This document shows, one piece after another, positions 1 to 8,302 of a DNA stretch of 49,216 bases. The translations under genes were made by a program, and so were the position numbers. The notes beneath the pieces were generated by a model. It did not search any database, was not told where the DNA came from, and saw only the letters and a list, made by a program, of their open reading frames with translations. Every line of letters begins with the position of its first letter. Position 1 is the stretch's first letter. This stretch comes from Pseudonocardia terrae. GTDB lineage: Bacteria > Actinomycetota > Actinomycetes > Mycobacteriales > Pseudonocardiaceae. The stretch spans positions 1-49,216 of the forward strand of contig NZ_JAJTTE010000049.1 of assembly GCF_021343995.1 (NCBI RefSeq), in the 5' to 3' direction.

Positions 1-417
1 ACCGTTGCCCGCCGGTTCTGTCGGCTCCGCGGTCGCAGGCGACGATCACGCCGGGCGTCATGATCGCCGTTCAGGACCGAAAGCGGCCGCGGGTGGCCGG
101 GTGTGGTCCCCACCGGTGATCACGGGTAGAGCCGAGCCTGCGGTCGGGATGAGCTCGCTGCCGTCCTGGACCGCTCGCTGCCGTCCTGGACCGCTCGCTG
201 CCGTCTTGGACCGCTCGCTGCCGTCTTGGACCGCTCGCCGCCGTCCTGGACCGCTCGCCGCCGTCCCGGACCGCTCGCCCCCATCCCGGACCGCTCGTCG
301 CCGTACCGGACCGCTCGCCGCCGGATTCGGCCGGTTCCGGTCCCGGCGATCATGAGCTCCCCGACGCGACCGCCGGCCGTCGGAACACCCCGACGGCCGG
401 CGGATCGTCTCAGGGTG
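1..417. other. Non-coding stretch with tandem repeat, left edge
   Basis: No convincing gene was found here. Open frames on both strands run through a 20-bp tandem repeat and give low-complexity arginine/proline-rich peptides. The stretch lies just downstream of the stop codon of the leftward cytochrome P450 gene. It contains the tandem repeat annotated separately and a few GATC-containing short palindromes. Confidence 0.6.
161..320. repeat. 20-bp tandem repeat, eight copies
   Basis: Eight consecutive 20-bp units begin at 161, 181, 201, 221, 241, 261, 281 and 301. The first unit reads CCGTCCTGGACCGCTCGCTG, and later units drift at a few positions (T/C in the middle, CTG to CCG at the end). 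The GGACCGCTCG core stays constant across all eight. The period is not a multiple of three, so this is not a coding repeat. It follows the 3' end of the P450 gene. Confidence 0.95.
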
Positions 418-1659
418 TCACCAGGTCACGGGCAGCTCGGTGACCCCGCCGGTGAGGTGGTCGGTGCGGACGCCGATCTCGTCGAGACCGGCCCTCAGGC
501 GCAGGCCGGGCAGCCGGCGGGCGAGGGTGGCGAAGACGGTCCGCAGCTCCACGCGGGCGAGGCTCGCGCCGATGCAGAAGTGGACGCCGTGGCCGAAGCC
601 GAGGTGGGAGTGCTCGTCCCGGTCGGGGTCGAAGGTCTCGGCGTCGGCGAACGCCGAGGGGTCCCGGTTCGCGGAGTTGATCGACAGGATGACGGCGTCG
701 CCGCGCCGGATCGTCACGCCCGCGACGTCCAGGTCGGTGTGCGCGTAGCGCAGCAGGCCGAGGTCGCCGGGGGCGCCGAGCCGCATGATCTCCTCGACCG
801 TGGCGTTGACCCGGCCGTCCGGGTCGGCGGTGAGGTGGTCCCAGTGCTCGCGGTGGGTGAGCAGGAACAGGGTGCCGAGCCCGATCCGGTTGACCGTGGT
901 CTCGTGGCCGGCGAAGAGCAGTCCGACCGAGAGCCGGATCATCTCCCCGTGGTCGAAGGCCTCGTCGGCGGCCTGGGCCTGCACGAGATCGGAGATGACG
1001 TCCTCGGTCGGGTTCGCGCGCTTGGCCTCGGCCAGCCCGGCCATGTACCGGCCGAACTCGGCGCGGGCGCGGTGGGCGTCGCCGTCCTCTGAGTAGGTGG
1101 CCATCCGGTCGGACAGCGACCGGAAGTGCTCACGGTCCTCCTCGGGCACACCGAGCAGCCGGCAGATCACCGCGACCGGGAGCGGGAGCGCGAGCTCGGT
1201 GTGCATGTCGACCGGCTCGCCGGCGTCGTGCAGGGCGATCATGCGGTCGATGTAGCCGTCGACGAGCTCCTGGACGTGGTCGCCCAGCCGCAGCATGCGC
1301 TTGGCGGAGAAGGCCGGGGTCAGCAGCCGCCGCATCCGGGTGTGGTCGGCCTGCTCGGTCTCGTAGGAGCCGGTCGGCCCGTCCTGGACGGCGGCATGGG
1401 AGATGCGGGCCGCGCGTTCGGGCTCGGGGTGCGAGCGGCCGAGCCGCTTGTCGCCGAGCAGCGTGCGCACCTCGTCGAACCGGGTGACCAGCCAGGCGGG
1501 GTCGCCGGCGGGGGTGGTCACGGCCGCGACCGGGGCCTCCCGCCGCAGCACCTCGTACAGCGGCGCGAGGTCGAGGATGTTGGGGCGGGCGAAGGGCAGT
1601 CGGCGGTCCGGGCGGTCGCGGTCGGCGTGGTCCGTGGTGGGCGGGGCGGCGGCGGTCAT
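418..1659 (-). CDS. Cytochrome P450 monooxygenase
   Basis: This 413-residue protein has the usual length of a soluble bacterial P450 (CYP105/107-like class), which would hydroxylate an organic substrate using electrons from ferredoxin partners encoded elsewhere. Visible landmarks are the I-helix oxygen-binding motif AGHETT near residue 250, the ExxR pair E290/R293, and the haem-binding loop FGHGVHFCIG with cysteine ligand C362. The start at 1659 is chosen because it begins at the natural P450 N-terminus (MTAAAPP) and has a strong AAGGAG ribosome site just upstream; the longer open frame upstream is non-homologous. It is divergent from a TetR gene, and a palindrome sits between them, so repression by that regulator is likely. 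The substrate cannot be read from the sequence. Confidence 0.95.
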   Translation of the reverse strand: MTAAAPPTTDHADRDRPDRRLPFARPNILDLAPLYEVLRREAPVAAVTTPAGDPAWLVTRFDEVRTLLGDKRLGRSHPEPERAARISHAAVQDGPTGSYETEQADHTRMRRLLTPAFSAKRMLRLGDHVQELVDGYIDRMIALHDAGEPVDMHTELALPLPVAVICRLLGVPEEDREHFRSLSDRMATYSEDGDAHRARAEFGRYMAGLAEAKRANPTEDVISDLVQAQAADEAFDHGEMIRLSVGLLFAGHETTVNRIGLGTLFLLTHREHWDHLTADPDGRVNATVEEIMRLGAPGDLGLLRYAHTDLDVAGVTIRRGDAVILSINSANRDPSAFADAETFDPDRDEHSHLGFGHGVHFCIGASLARVELRTVFATLARRLPGLRLRAGLDEIGVRTDHLTGGVTELPVTW

Positions 1660-1696
1660 GGGTCTCCTTCCGGAAGGACGCACCCCCGACCGTACG

Positions 1697-1717
1697 ATTT
1701 TATGGCAGTGCCTGCCA
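1697..1717. promoter_or_regulatory. P450/TetR intergenic promoter with palindromic operator
   Basis: A perfect inverted repeat TGGCAG-TGC-CTGCCA lies at 1703-1717. Immediately beside it, on the minus strand, is TAAAAT (1702-1697), a good -10 element for the P450 gene, about 40 bp before its start codon. A repressor bound to the palindrome would cover the spacer and block P450 transcription. The adjacent TetR protein is the obvious candidate (inference). Confidence 0.6.
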
Positions 1718-1788
1718 ATTAAAGGACGCCAGGGACGTGCCGGACACCCCCGTAGGCTGGCCCCTCCGCGACGGATCCGGAGGCGTCC

Positions 1789-2427
1789 ATGGGGGTGACG
1801 GAGCCGCGGGTCGGCACCCGCCGGGGCCGGCCGCCGGTCAGCGAGGAGCGGCGCCGCGCGCAACGTCTCGAGATCTCCCGGCACGCCGTCCGGCTGTTCC
1901 GCGCGCACGGGGTGGCGGCGACATCGGGGGAGCAGATCGCCCGGGCGGCGGGCGTCTCGGAGCGCACGCTGTGGCGTTCGTTCCGCAGCAAGGAGAGCTG
2001 CGTGGAGCCGCTGCTGTCCCAGTCCCTGGAGGCCTTCCAGGCCGTACTGGTCACCTGGCCGCCCGGCGTCGCCCTCGCCGATCACCTGCGCGACGGATAC
2101 ATGGTGGTGCCCGAGGACTCGTGGGCGGACCTCGACGCCGTCCTCGCCGTGGTCCGCCTGACATGCGACGAACCCGCCCTCCGCGCCGTCTGGCTGGTAC
2201 TGCACGAGCGCGCCGAGCCGGCCATCGCCGCCGCGCTCGCGGGGCGGTTCGGGCTGCCCGCCGACTCGTTGGAGGTCCGGGCGCGGGCCGCCGTGGTCAA
2301 CGCGGCCCTGCGGGTGGCGACCGACGACCTCGCCCGCGCCGCCGAGGAGGGCGTCGAGGTCGTGCACCGGCACCGGGGACTGGTTGCCGAGGTCCTGCGC
2401 CTCGTCGACCGTCCCGACGCCCGCTGA
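1789..2427 (+). CDS. TetR/AcrR family transcriptional regulator
   Basis: This 212-residue one-domain regulator has an N-terminal helix-turn-helix around residues 30-70 (pattern ISRHAVRLF, GEQIARAAGVSERTLWRSF), followed by a helical ligand domain, the standard TetR layout. The ATG at 1789 is preceded by a GGAGG site. The first residues (TRRGRPP) are the basic arm commonly preceding the HTH. It is divergent from the P450 gene and is expected to control that gene and itself through the palindrome between them. The ligand is unknown. Confidence 0.93.
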   Translation: MGVTEPRVGTRRGRPPVSEERRRAQRLEISRHAVRLFRAHGVAATSGEQIARAAGVSERTLWRSFRSKESCVEPLLSQSLEAFQAVLVTWPPGVALADHLRDGYMVVPEDSWADLDAVLAVVRLTCDEPALRAVWLVLHERAEPAIAAALAGRFGLPADSLEVRARAAVVNAALRVATDDLARAAEEGVEVVHRHRGLVAEVLRLVDRPDAR

Positions 2428-2505
2428 GTCCGTCTCGGACTCCCGCTATCTCAGGAAGCTTGATATCGTGCCGGGGTCGCACCGAAAGCGGAACCCGGAG
2501 GACAC

Positions 2506-3369
2506 GTGAACATCGACCGGCTGGTCGCGATCGACGTGCACACCCATGTCGAGCAGGACGGACACGGCTGCTTCTCGCTGGACCAGGAGCTGATGGACGC
2601 CTCGGCGCAGTACTTCCGCGCCGACCAGGACCGCACCCCGACCGTCGCCGCGATCGCGGAGCACTACCGCGAGCGGAACATGGCCGCCGTCGTCTTCACC
2701 GTCGACGCGGCCTCGGGCACGGGCCACCCGGCGCTGTCGAGCGAGGAGATCCTCGACGGCGCCGCCGAGTTCCCGGACGTGCTGATCCCGTTCGGCTCGG
2801 TGGACCCGCACGCCGGCAAGGCCGCCGTGACCCGGATCCGCGCGCTCGTCGAGCGGGGCGCCCGCGGCTTCAAGTTCCACCCGTCGTTGCAGGCCTTCGG
2901 GCCCAACGACTCGCGCTACTACCCGCTGTACGAGGCGATCGCCGAGGCCGGCGTGCCGGCGCTGTTCCACACGGGCCAGACCGGGATCGGCGCGGGCCTG
3001 CCGGGCGGGCACGGGATCAAGCTGAGGTACTCCGCCCCGATGCTGCTCGACGACGTCGCCGCGGACTTCCCCGACCTCACGATCGTGATGGCGCACCCGT
3101 CGGTGCCGTGGCAGGACGAGGCGATCTCGATCGCCACGCACAAGGCCAACGTGTTCATCGACCTGTCCGGCTGGCGGCCGAAGTACTTCCCGCCGCAGCT
3201 GGTGCGGGCGGCGAACACGATGCTGCGGTCGAAGGTGCTGTTCGGGTCGGACTTCCCGGTGATCACCCCGGACCGCTGGCTGGCCGACTTCGCGGACCTG
3301 GAGATCAAGGACGACGTCCGGCCGCTGATCCTCAAGGACAACGCCGTGCGGGTCCTCGGGCTCGGCTGA
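2506..3369 (+). CDS. Amidohydrolase family 2 (ACMSD-like) metal-dependent hydrolase
   Basis: This 287-residue TIM-barrel protein has the metal ligands expected of the amidohydrolase-2/ACMSD group: H12 and H14 in DVHTHV, H155 in LFHTGQ, H197 in MAHPSVPW, and D249 in FGSDFP. A further conserved FKFHPS is at residues 122-126. Members hydrolyse or decarboxylate small carboxylates, often ring-cleavage or aromatic acids. The GTG start is supported by GGAGGA seven bases upstream. The gene follows the TetR gene on the same strand with a 78-bp gap and converges on another amidohydrolase gene with an 18-bp gap. The substrate is not predictable; a decarboxylase or lactonase role in aromatic breakdown is possible. 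Confidence 0.9.
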   Translation: MNIDRLVAIDVHTHVEQDGHGCFSLDQELMDASAQYFRADQDRTPTVAAIAEHYRERNMAAVVFTVDAASGTGHPALSSEEILDGAAEFPDVLIPFGSVDPHAGKAAVTRIRALVERGARGFKFHPSLQAFGPNDSRYYPLYEAIAEAGVPALFHTGQTGIGAGLPGGHGIKLRYSAPMLLDDVAADFPDLTIVMAHPSVPWQDEAISIATHKANVFIDLSGWRPKYFPPQLVRAANTMLRSKVLFGSDFPVITPDRWLADFADLEIKDDVRPLILKDNAVRVLGLG

Positions 3370-3387
3370 GTCACCGTCGGTGGAGCG

Positions 3388-4485
3388 TCAGAGCCCGTAG
3401 AGCCTGCGGGCGTTGCCGCCGGCGATCATCGCGGCGACCCGGCGCGCGTCCGGTCCGGTGGCCTCGTCCTCGGCGACCCAGCCGCCCAGCACCCGGCCGA
3501 CGGCGCGGCGGAAGGCGCGCGCCGCGACCAGGTACAGCTCGGGCAGCCCGAAGGCGTCGGAGGAGTAGAGGAGCTTGCCGAACGGGCCGATCTCCAGCGC
3601 CTCGGCGAGCACCTCCGCCGCGCGGTGGCCCACGTAGGTGGAGGCCAGCCCGACGTCGAACCAGACGTGCGGGAACACCTGGGCCAGCCAGGCCGCCTCG
3701 CGGTGGTACGGGTAGCAGTGCAGCAGCACGATCGGCGTGCCGACGGCCGCGGTGGCCCGGCAGAAGGCCGTGAGCAGCACCGGGTTCGCCCGGTGCAGGT
3801 CCTCGTCCGGGTCGCCGAACCCGGTGTGCAGCTGTAGCGGCAGCCCACGGTCCACGCCGCACCACAGCGCGTGTCGCAGCAGGACGGGATCGGTGAGTCG
3901 GCCGCCCTCGCGCAGCCAGCCCTGCGCGGCGGCGGTGACCTCGACGGCCGCGGGCCGGTGCGGCGGCACGTCGAACCCGTGCCGGTAGGCCAGGATCGAC
4001 TTGCAGGCGACCGCGTCCGCGGTGCGCCGGGTGAGCGCCTCGACGAGGACGTCGGCGTAGTCCGCGGGGACCACGCGGGACCGGACGACGTCCTCGGCCA
4101 CGGCCTCGAGCCGGACGACCTCGGCGACGGGTGCGCCCGCGGCCGCGGACAGCGCGTCGAGCCCGAGCAGGTCGGAGGCGCGCAGGCCGTGGTCGACGAG
4201 CAGCGCGTCCGTGCCCGTCGCGGCGAGCAGTCGCCGGGTCGCCTCGGCCGCGCCGAGCTCGCGGCGGCGGGCCAGGTACTCGGGGGGCGGGGCGTGCCGC
4301 GCGAGATCGAGGACCGGTGCGCACTCCCTGCGCACGGCGAGGCCGAGCATCGAGTCCCACGGGTCGTGTGCGGGCACGGGAGCCTCGGTGAGCAGGGCGC
4401 CGAAGGCCGCCTCGTCGAGCTCGTCGGGGACCACGCTGTGGCAGTGGTGGTCGACCAGCCGCAGCTCCTCGGCCCAGCTCGTCAT
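3388..4485 (-). CDS. Amidohydrolase (FluG/NodGS N-terminal domain-like)
   Basis: This 365-residue protein of the amidohydrolase-2 superfamily has metal-binding motifs LVDHHCHS near the N-terminus, LQLHTGFGD, IVLLHCYPYH, VWFDVG and LYSSDAFG near the end. The DHHCHS signature and the neighbouring glutamine-synthetase-like gene match the two halves of fungal FluG and plant NodGS fusion proteins. The start used here is ATG 4485. A GTG at 4497 overlaps the stop of the upstream gene (GTGA) and is an equally good candidate, since neither has a strong ribosome site. Either way the gene is translationally coupled to the upstream gene. A role in hydrolysing a gamma-glutamyl or amide intermediate is inferred from this pairing only. 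Confidence 0.88.
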   Translation of the reverse strand: MTSWAEELRLVDHHCHSVVPDELDEAAFGALLTEAPVPAHDPWDSMLGLAVRRECAPVLDLARHAPPPEYLARRRELGAAEATRRLLAATGTDALLVDHGLRASDLLGLDALSAAAGAPVAEVVRLEAVAEDVVRSRVVPADYADVLVEALTRRTADAVACKSILAYRHGFDVPPHRPAAVEVTAAAQGWLREGGRLTDPVLLRHALWCGVDRGLPLQLHTGFGDPDEDLHRANPVLLTAFCRATAAVGTPIVLLHCYPYHREAAWLAQVFPHVWFDVGLASTYVGHRAAEVLAEALEIGPFGKLLYSSDAFGLPELYLVAARAFRRAVGRVLGGWVAEDEATGPDARRVAAMIAGGNARRLYGL

Positions 4486-4493
4486 CACTGTCG

Positions 4494-5882
4494 TCACCAC
4501 CGCCACCGGGTCGCGTCGATGATCTCCGCGGCGGTGCGTCCGACGAGCGCGCCGGCCTCGGCCCGCCGGACCGCGAGCAGCGTCTCCGTCAGCGACGGGC
4601 CGAAGGCCGCGGTCAGGGCCGGCTCGGCCTCGAACGCCGCGGCGGCGGTGGCGAGATCGGTGGGCAGCCGTTCCACGGCGAGGCGCGCCCGCTCGTCGTC
4701 GGACAGGCCGGCCGGGTCGGCGTGCACCGGCTCCGGCAGCGTGCCGCCCTCCTCCAGGCCGGCGAGACCGGCGGCGAGCAGGCCCGCGACCAGCAGGTAC
4801 GGGTTGGCCGCCTGGTCCATGCACTTGATCTCGACGTTGGCCGCCGTCGGCTCCTCGCCCTGTGAGCCGGTCACCAGGCGGACGGCCGCCTCCCGGTTCT
4901 CCCGGCCCCAGCAGGCGTAGGCCCCCGCCCAGTGCGAGGGCAGCAGCCGCAGGTAGCTCGCGACGCTCGGCGCGCCGACGGCGAGCAGCGCGGGCAGGCG
5001 CCGCAGGATCCCGGCGGTGAACGCCTCCGCCTCGGGGGTGAGGCCGAACCGGCCTGCGCCGCCGGCGAAGACGTTGCGGCCGTCCTGGGTGAGGGACAGG
5101 TGCACGTGCCCGCCGTTGCCGACGCCCGGGTCCGCGACGCTCGGCGCGAAGGACACGGCGAGCCCGTGCCGGGCGGCGACCGCGCGGATGGTGGTGCGCA
5201 CGAGGACGACGGTGTCGGCCGCGGCCACGGGTGCCTCCGGGGCGACCGACAGCTCGAACTGGCTCGGCGAGTACTCGGGGTGGAACTGCCGGACGTCCAC
5301 ACCCTCGGCGGCGAGGGCGCGCAACAGGTCGACGCCGTAGTCCGACAGCTCGACCAGCCGGGACATGCCGTAGGCGGGACCGGTCGCGGCCGGTTCGGGC
5401 CCGTGCGCCCCGTCCCGGTACACGACCCACTCCACCTCGAAGGCGCTCCGGGCGGTCAGCCCGGCCGCGGTCAGGCGGTCCACCGTCCGGGCCGCGAGCA
5501 GCCGCGCGCAACCCGGGTGCGGCTCGCCCTCCTGGGTCCAGCGGTCCGCGGGGGCCCACGCCCACCCGGGTTGGGCCGCGAGCGCGACGACCCGGTCCAG
5601 GTCCGGCAGCAGCCGCAGGTCCCCGGTCGGGTTCGCCACCGGGGTGGCGGCGATCGAGTCGTCGTGGCCGAAGGCGTCGAACACCGGGGTGGCGCCGACG
5701 CCCCAGGCCGCCGCGTGCTCGAACGCCGCGAGCGGCACGCCCTTCACGCGGGTGATCCCGGCCGTGTCGACGAAGGTCAGCGCCACCGCGGCGATCTGCT
5801 CGACGGCCATCCGCTCGGCGAGGCTGCGCGCCCGCGCCGCCCGCTCCTCGCGCTGGGCGAGGTCGAGCTGTCCGGTGTCCAT
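4494..5882 (-). CDS. Glutamine synthetase-like ATP-dependent ligase
   Basis: This is a type-I glutamine-synthetase fold protein of about 462 residues. It has FEVEWV and QFHPEYSPSQFELS carrying the metal-ligand glutamates, GNGGHVHLSL (ATP/metal histidine loop), and SHWAGAYACWGRENREAAVR resembling the substrate-arginine region. Such paralogues, outside ammonia assimilation, join glutamate to amines or polyamines (PuuA, IpuC, GlnA3 types). The next gene downstream is an amidohydrolase in the overlapping GTGA arrangement, reproducing the FluG/NodGS domain set. The start is uncertain: ATG 5882 gives the usual family length, while a GTG at 5930 would add 16 residues. It is probably not the housekeeping GlnA. 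Confidence 0.88.
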   Translation of the reverse strand: MDTGQLDLAQREERAARARSLAERMAVEQIAAVALTFVDTAGITRVKGVPLAAFEHAAAWGVGATPVFDAFGHDDSIAATPVANPTGDLRLLPDLDRVVALAAQPGWAWAPADRWTQEGEPHPGCARLLAARTVDRLTAAGLTARSAFEVEWVVYRDGAHGPEPAATGPAYGMSRLVELSDYGVDLLRALAAEGVDVRQFHPEYSPSQFELSVAPEAPVAAADTVVLVRTTIRAVAARHGLAVSFAPSVADPGVGNGGHVHLSLTQDGRNVFAGGAGRFGLTPEAEAFTAGILRRLPALLAVGAPSVASYLRLLPSHWAGAYACWGRENREAAVRLVTGSQGEEPTAANVEIKCMDQAANPYLLVAGLLAAGLAGLEEGGTLPEPVHADPAGLSDDERARLAVERLPTDLATAAAAFEAEPALTAAFGPSLTETLLAVRRAEAGALVGRTAAEIIDATRWRW

Positions 5883-6021
5883 GCCCGACGATCGTGCCAG
5901 CTCAGCGGCGGTTGCGGTCCCCGTTCGCACCGCCGGGATGCAGCCCGCGGCCCGCGGTCACCGCCGCCACCGGCTGCGGCTCGGCATCCGCGACCGCGGG
6001 GGTCACCGGCGGAGCGGCTGC

Positions 6022-6636
6022 TCAGGCGTCAGGGGCCGGGGGCGCGAGCCGGCGCCGGCCCTCGGCGAGCGAGGACAGGTCGCCCTCCTTGAGTGCGGTC
6101 CAGAACCGCAGCGCGGCGTGCTCCATCTCCAGGCCGAGCTCGAGGGTGAGCATGCGCGGCCGCAGGGACTCGTCGCCGCCGAAGCGCTCCTTCATGTCCT
6201 CGTAGACGGCGATGCGGTCCTCGTGCTGGCGGATCTGGTCGCGGGCCAGCGCCGAGACGTCCCCGGGGTCGCCCGCTTCGTTGAAGAACAGCTTGAGCTC
6301 GGCGATGTCCCGCATCTCGAAGTGTTCCTCGGTCGGCGAGGCCAACCAGGTACGCAGGGTGCGGCGGCCCTCCTCGGTGAGCGAGTAGGTCTTCCGGCGC
6401 CGCCCGGCGTCCTCCGTGGACAGCTCGAGCAGCCCGAGGGCGGCGAGCCGGTCGGGCTCCGAGTAGAGCTGCGCGTGCGGGAAGTTCCAGAAGTAGCCGA
6501 CCGAGTGCGCCACGCCGCGCTTGAGGTCGTAGGGCGTGGACGGCCCGCGCAACGCGATCATCCCGAGTACGACGTACGAGGTCGGCGACAGCCTGATCCC
6601 GCCGCCCCCACGGCCCGACGCGCGGGTCTCGCTCAC
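6022..6636 (-). CDS. PadR family transcriptional regulator
   Basis: This 204-residue regulator has an N-terminal winged helix (LSPTSYVVLGMIALRGPSTPYDL through RRRKTYSLTEEG) followed by a C-terminal helical Vir_act_alpha_C-type dimerisation domain, the full-length PadR layout. GTG 6636 is chosen because GGAGGTG lies at a good distance upstream; longer starts have none. PadR proteins often repress genes for phenolic or aromatic acid metabolism. This one is divergent from an acyl-CoA-ligase/molybdenum-hydroxylase operon and is its likely repressor (inference). Confidence 0.93.
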   Translation of the reverse strand: MSETRASGRGGGGIRLSPTSYVVLGMIALRGPSTPYDLKRGVAHSVGYFWNFPHAQLYSEPDRLAALGLLELSTEDAGRRRKTYSLTEEGRRTLRTWLASPTEEHFEMRDIAELKLFFNEAGDPGDVSALARDQIRQHEDRIAVYEDMKERFGGDESLRPRMLTLELGLEMEHAALRFWTALKEGDLSSLAEGRRRLAPPAPDA

Positions 6637-6735
6637 CGCACCCCACCTCCGCCCGGGCGGCGGCCCGTCCACCGCTCGGATCGATCCAGCCTACGGACCG
6701 GCGAGCGCGCAGCCGCCGACCCCGGCTTGTCCAGA

Positions 6736-6770
6736 GACCATGTGAACTGTACCGTATGTTTCAGATGGTC
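6736..6770. promoter_or_regulatory. Putative PadR operator upstream of CoA-ligase operon
   Basis: The inverted repeat GACCAT (6736-6741) and ATGGTC (6765-6770) encloses an A/T-richer segment with two ATGT words. This is the sort of spaced half-site seen at PadR-controlled promoters. It sits 11-45 bp upstream of the CoA-ligase start codon. The assignment to the divergent PadR protein is inferred from position. Confidence 0.45.
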
Positions 6771-6781
6771 ATGGAGGATCG

Positions 6782-8302
6782 ATGGATCTGTCGACGGCGT
6801 TGCGATGGACCGCGGAACGGTTCCCGGATCGGCCCGCCGTGCGGGGCGAGGGTCGCCACCTGACCTACCGGCAGTGGGACGCGCGGACGAACCAGCTGGC
6901 CAGGGCCCTGCAGGGCCGCGGGGTGGGGCCGGGTGACCGGGTCGTTCTCGTGCTGCGCGGCGGGGAGCCGCTCGCGAGCCTGCACCTGGCGGTGCAGAAG
7001 CTGGGCGCCACCTCGGTACCGCTGTCCACCCGCTTCGCGCCCGAGGAGCTGCGGTACTGCCTGGGCGACAGCGGGGCCGTGCTGCTGGTCGTCGACGAGC
7101 CGCACGGGGAGCGCGGGGCGGTCGCCGGCGGGGCGGCCGGGGTCGTGCTCGCGACCGTCGACGAGCTCGACCGGACCGCCGCCGGCGAGCTGGACTCCGA
7201 CCTGGGAACCACGCCTGCGGAGTCCGCCACGAGCGTCGTCCTGTACACCTCCGGGACCACCGGGCGGCCGAAGGGCGTGCCCCGCACGCACCGCGCCGAG
7301 CACGCCGCCGCCGTCGCCCACGCCGTGCAGACCCAGCAGCGGCTCGGCGAGGTCGTGCTCGGGGTCATGCCGATGTTCCACACGATGGGCCTGCGGACCC
7401 TGCTGGCGAGCATCGTGGTCGGCGGGACCTGGGTCGGTCAGTCCACGTTCGACGCGGACGGGTCGCTCGGGCTGATCCTCGCCGAGGGCGTCGGCTCGCT
7501 CTACCTCGTCCCCACGATGTACTGGTCGTTGCTGCGCACCGGCCGCCTCGGCGAGGCCCGCTCGGTGTCCCGGATCGCGTACGCCGGCGCGGCGATGGCC
7601 CCCGCGCTGGCCGAACGCCTCGCGGCCGAGGTGCGGCCCGCGTCCTTCGTCAACCACTTCGGCAGCACCGAGATCTACACCTTCACGATCAACCCGGACG
7701 TCCCCGCCAAGCCGGACTCGGCGGGCCGGGCCGGGAGCTTCTCCCGGGTCCGGCTGGTCGCCCCCCAGGTCGGTGCACCGCCGGACGCCGTCGTGGCCGA
7801 CGGCGAGCAGGGCCAGGTCATCGTGTCGCTCGACAGCCCGGAGGCCTTCGGCGGCTACTGGAACCGGCCCGATGCCGACGACAAGGCGATCCGGGACGGC
7901 TGGTACTACACCGGTGATCTCGCCGTGGCGGACCCCGACGGCGACCTGCACGTCTCCGGCCGCGTCGACGACATGATCAACTCGGGGGGCGAGAACCTCT
8001 ACCCGGACGAGATCGAGGCCGTCCTGGCCCGGTGCCCGGAGATCGACGACGTCGTGGTGGTCGGGCTGCCCGACGAGCGGTGGGGGCAGGCGGTGACCGC
8101 CTTCGTGGTACCGGGCCGCGGGACGGACGCCGCGGCGGCCGCCGAGAAGGCCCTCGCCTTCGCCCGCACCGCGCTGCCGTCGCTCAAGCGGCCCAAGAAG
8201 GTGATCGCCCTCGACGCGGTGCCCCGCTCCGCCGTCGGCAAGACGCTGCGCCGGGTCCTCGTGACCGGCGACTACGAGGCGAAGGGGGAGGCCCGTGCCT
8301 GA
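6782..8302 (+). CDS. AMP-dependent acyl-CoA synthetase (aromatic acid-CoA ligase type)
   Basis: This 506-residue member of the ANL adenylating superfamily activates a carboxylic acid to its CoA thioester with ATP. Visible motifs are the P-loop-like YTSGTTGRPKGVPRTH near residue 155, the NHFGSTEIYTF A5 motif, YYTGDLA (A7), and GRVDDMINSGGENLYPDEIE (A8 hinge). The A10 lysine lies in SAVGKTLRR near the C-terminus. The overall pattern resembles 4-chlorobenzoate/4-hydroxybenzoate or cinnamate-type ligases. A GGAGG site precedes the ATG. It is the first gene of a five-gene operon; its stop overlaps the next start by 8 bp. The divergent PadR gene suggests a phenolic or aromatic acid substrate. Confidence 0.93.
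   Translation: MDLSTALRWTAERFPDRPAVRGEGRHLTYRQWDARTNQLARALQGRGVGPGDRVVLVLRGGEPLASLHLAVQKLGATSVPLSTRFAPEELRYCLGDSGAVLLVVDEPHGERGAVAGGAAGVVLATVDELDRTAAGELDSDLGTTPAESATSVVLYTSGTTGRPKGVPRTHRAEHAAAVAHAVQTQQRLGEVVLGVMPMFHTMGLRTLLASIVVGGTWVGQSTFDADGSLGLILAEGVGSLYLVPTMYWSLLRTGRLGEARSVSRIAYAGAAMAPALAERLAAEVRPASFVNHFGSTEIYTFTINPDVPAKPDSAGRAGSFSRVRLVAPQVGAPPDAVVADGEQGQVIVSLDSPEAFGGYWNRPDADDKAIRDGWYYTGDLAVADPDGDLHVSGRVDDMINSGGENLYPDEIEAVLARCPEIDDVVVVGLPDERWGQAVTAFVVPGRGTDAAAAAEKALAFARTALPSLKRPKKVIALDAVPRSAVGKTLRRVLVTGDYEAKGEARA

Noticed and set aside
5..1092. Open frames across the left edge (116 and 288 residues, plus strand).
   Set aside because: They are produced by the 20-bp tandem repeat and by the antisense of the P450 gene; the peptides are low complexity with no family resemblance.
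1660..2373. N-terminal extension of the P450 frame to 651 residues.
   Set aside because: The P450 starts at 1659 with a strong ribosome site; the extension is antisense to tetR and not homologous to anything recognised.
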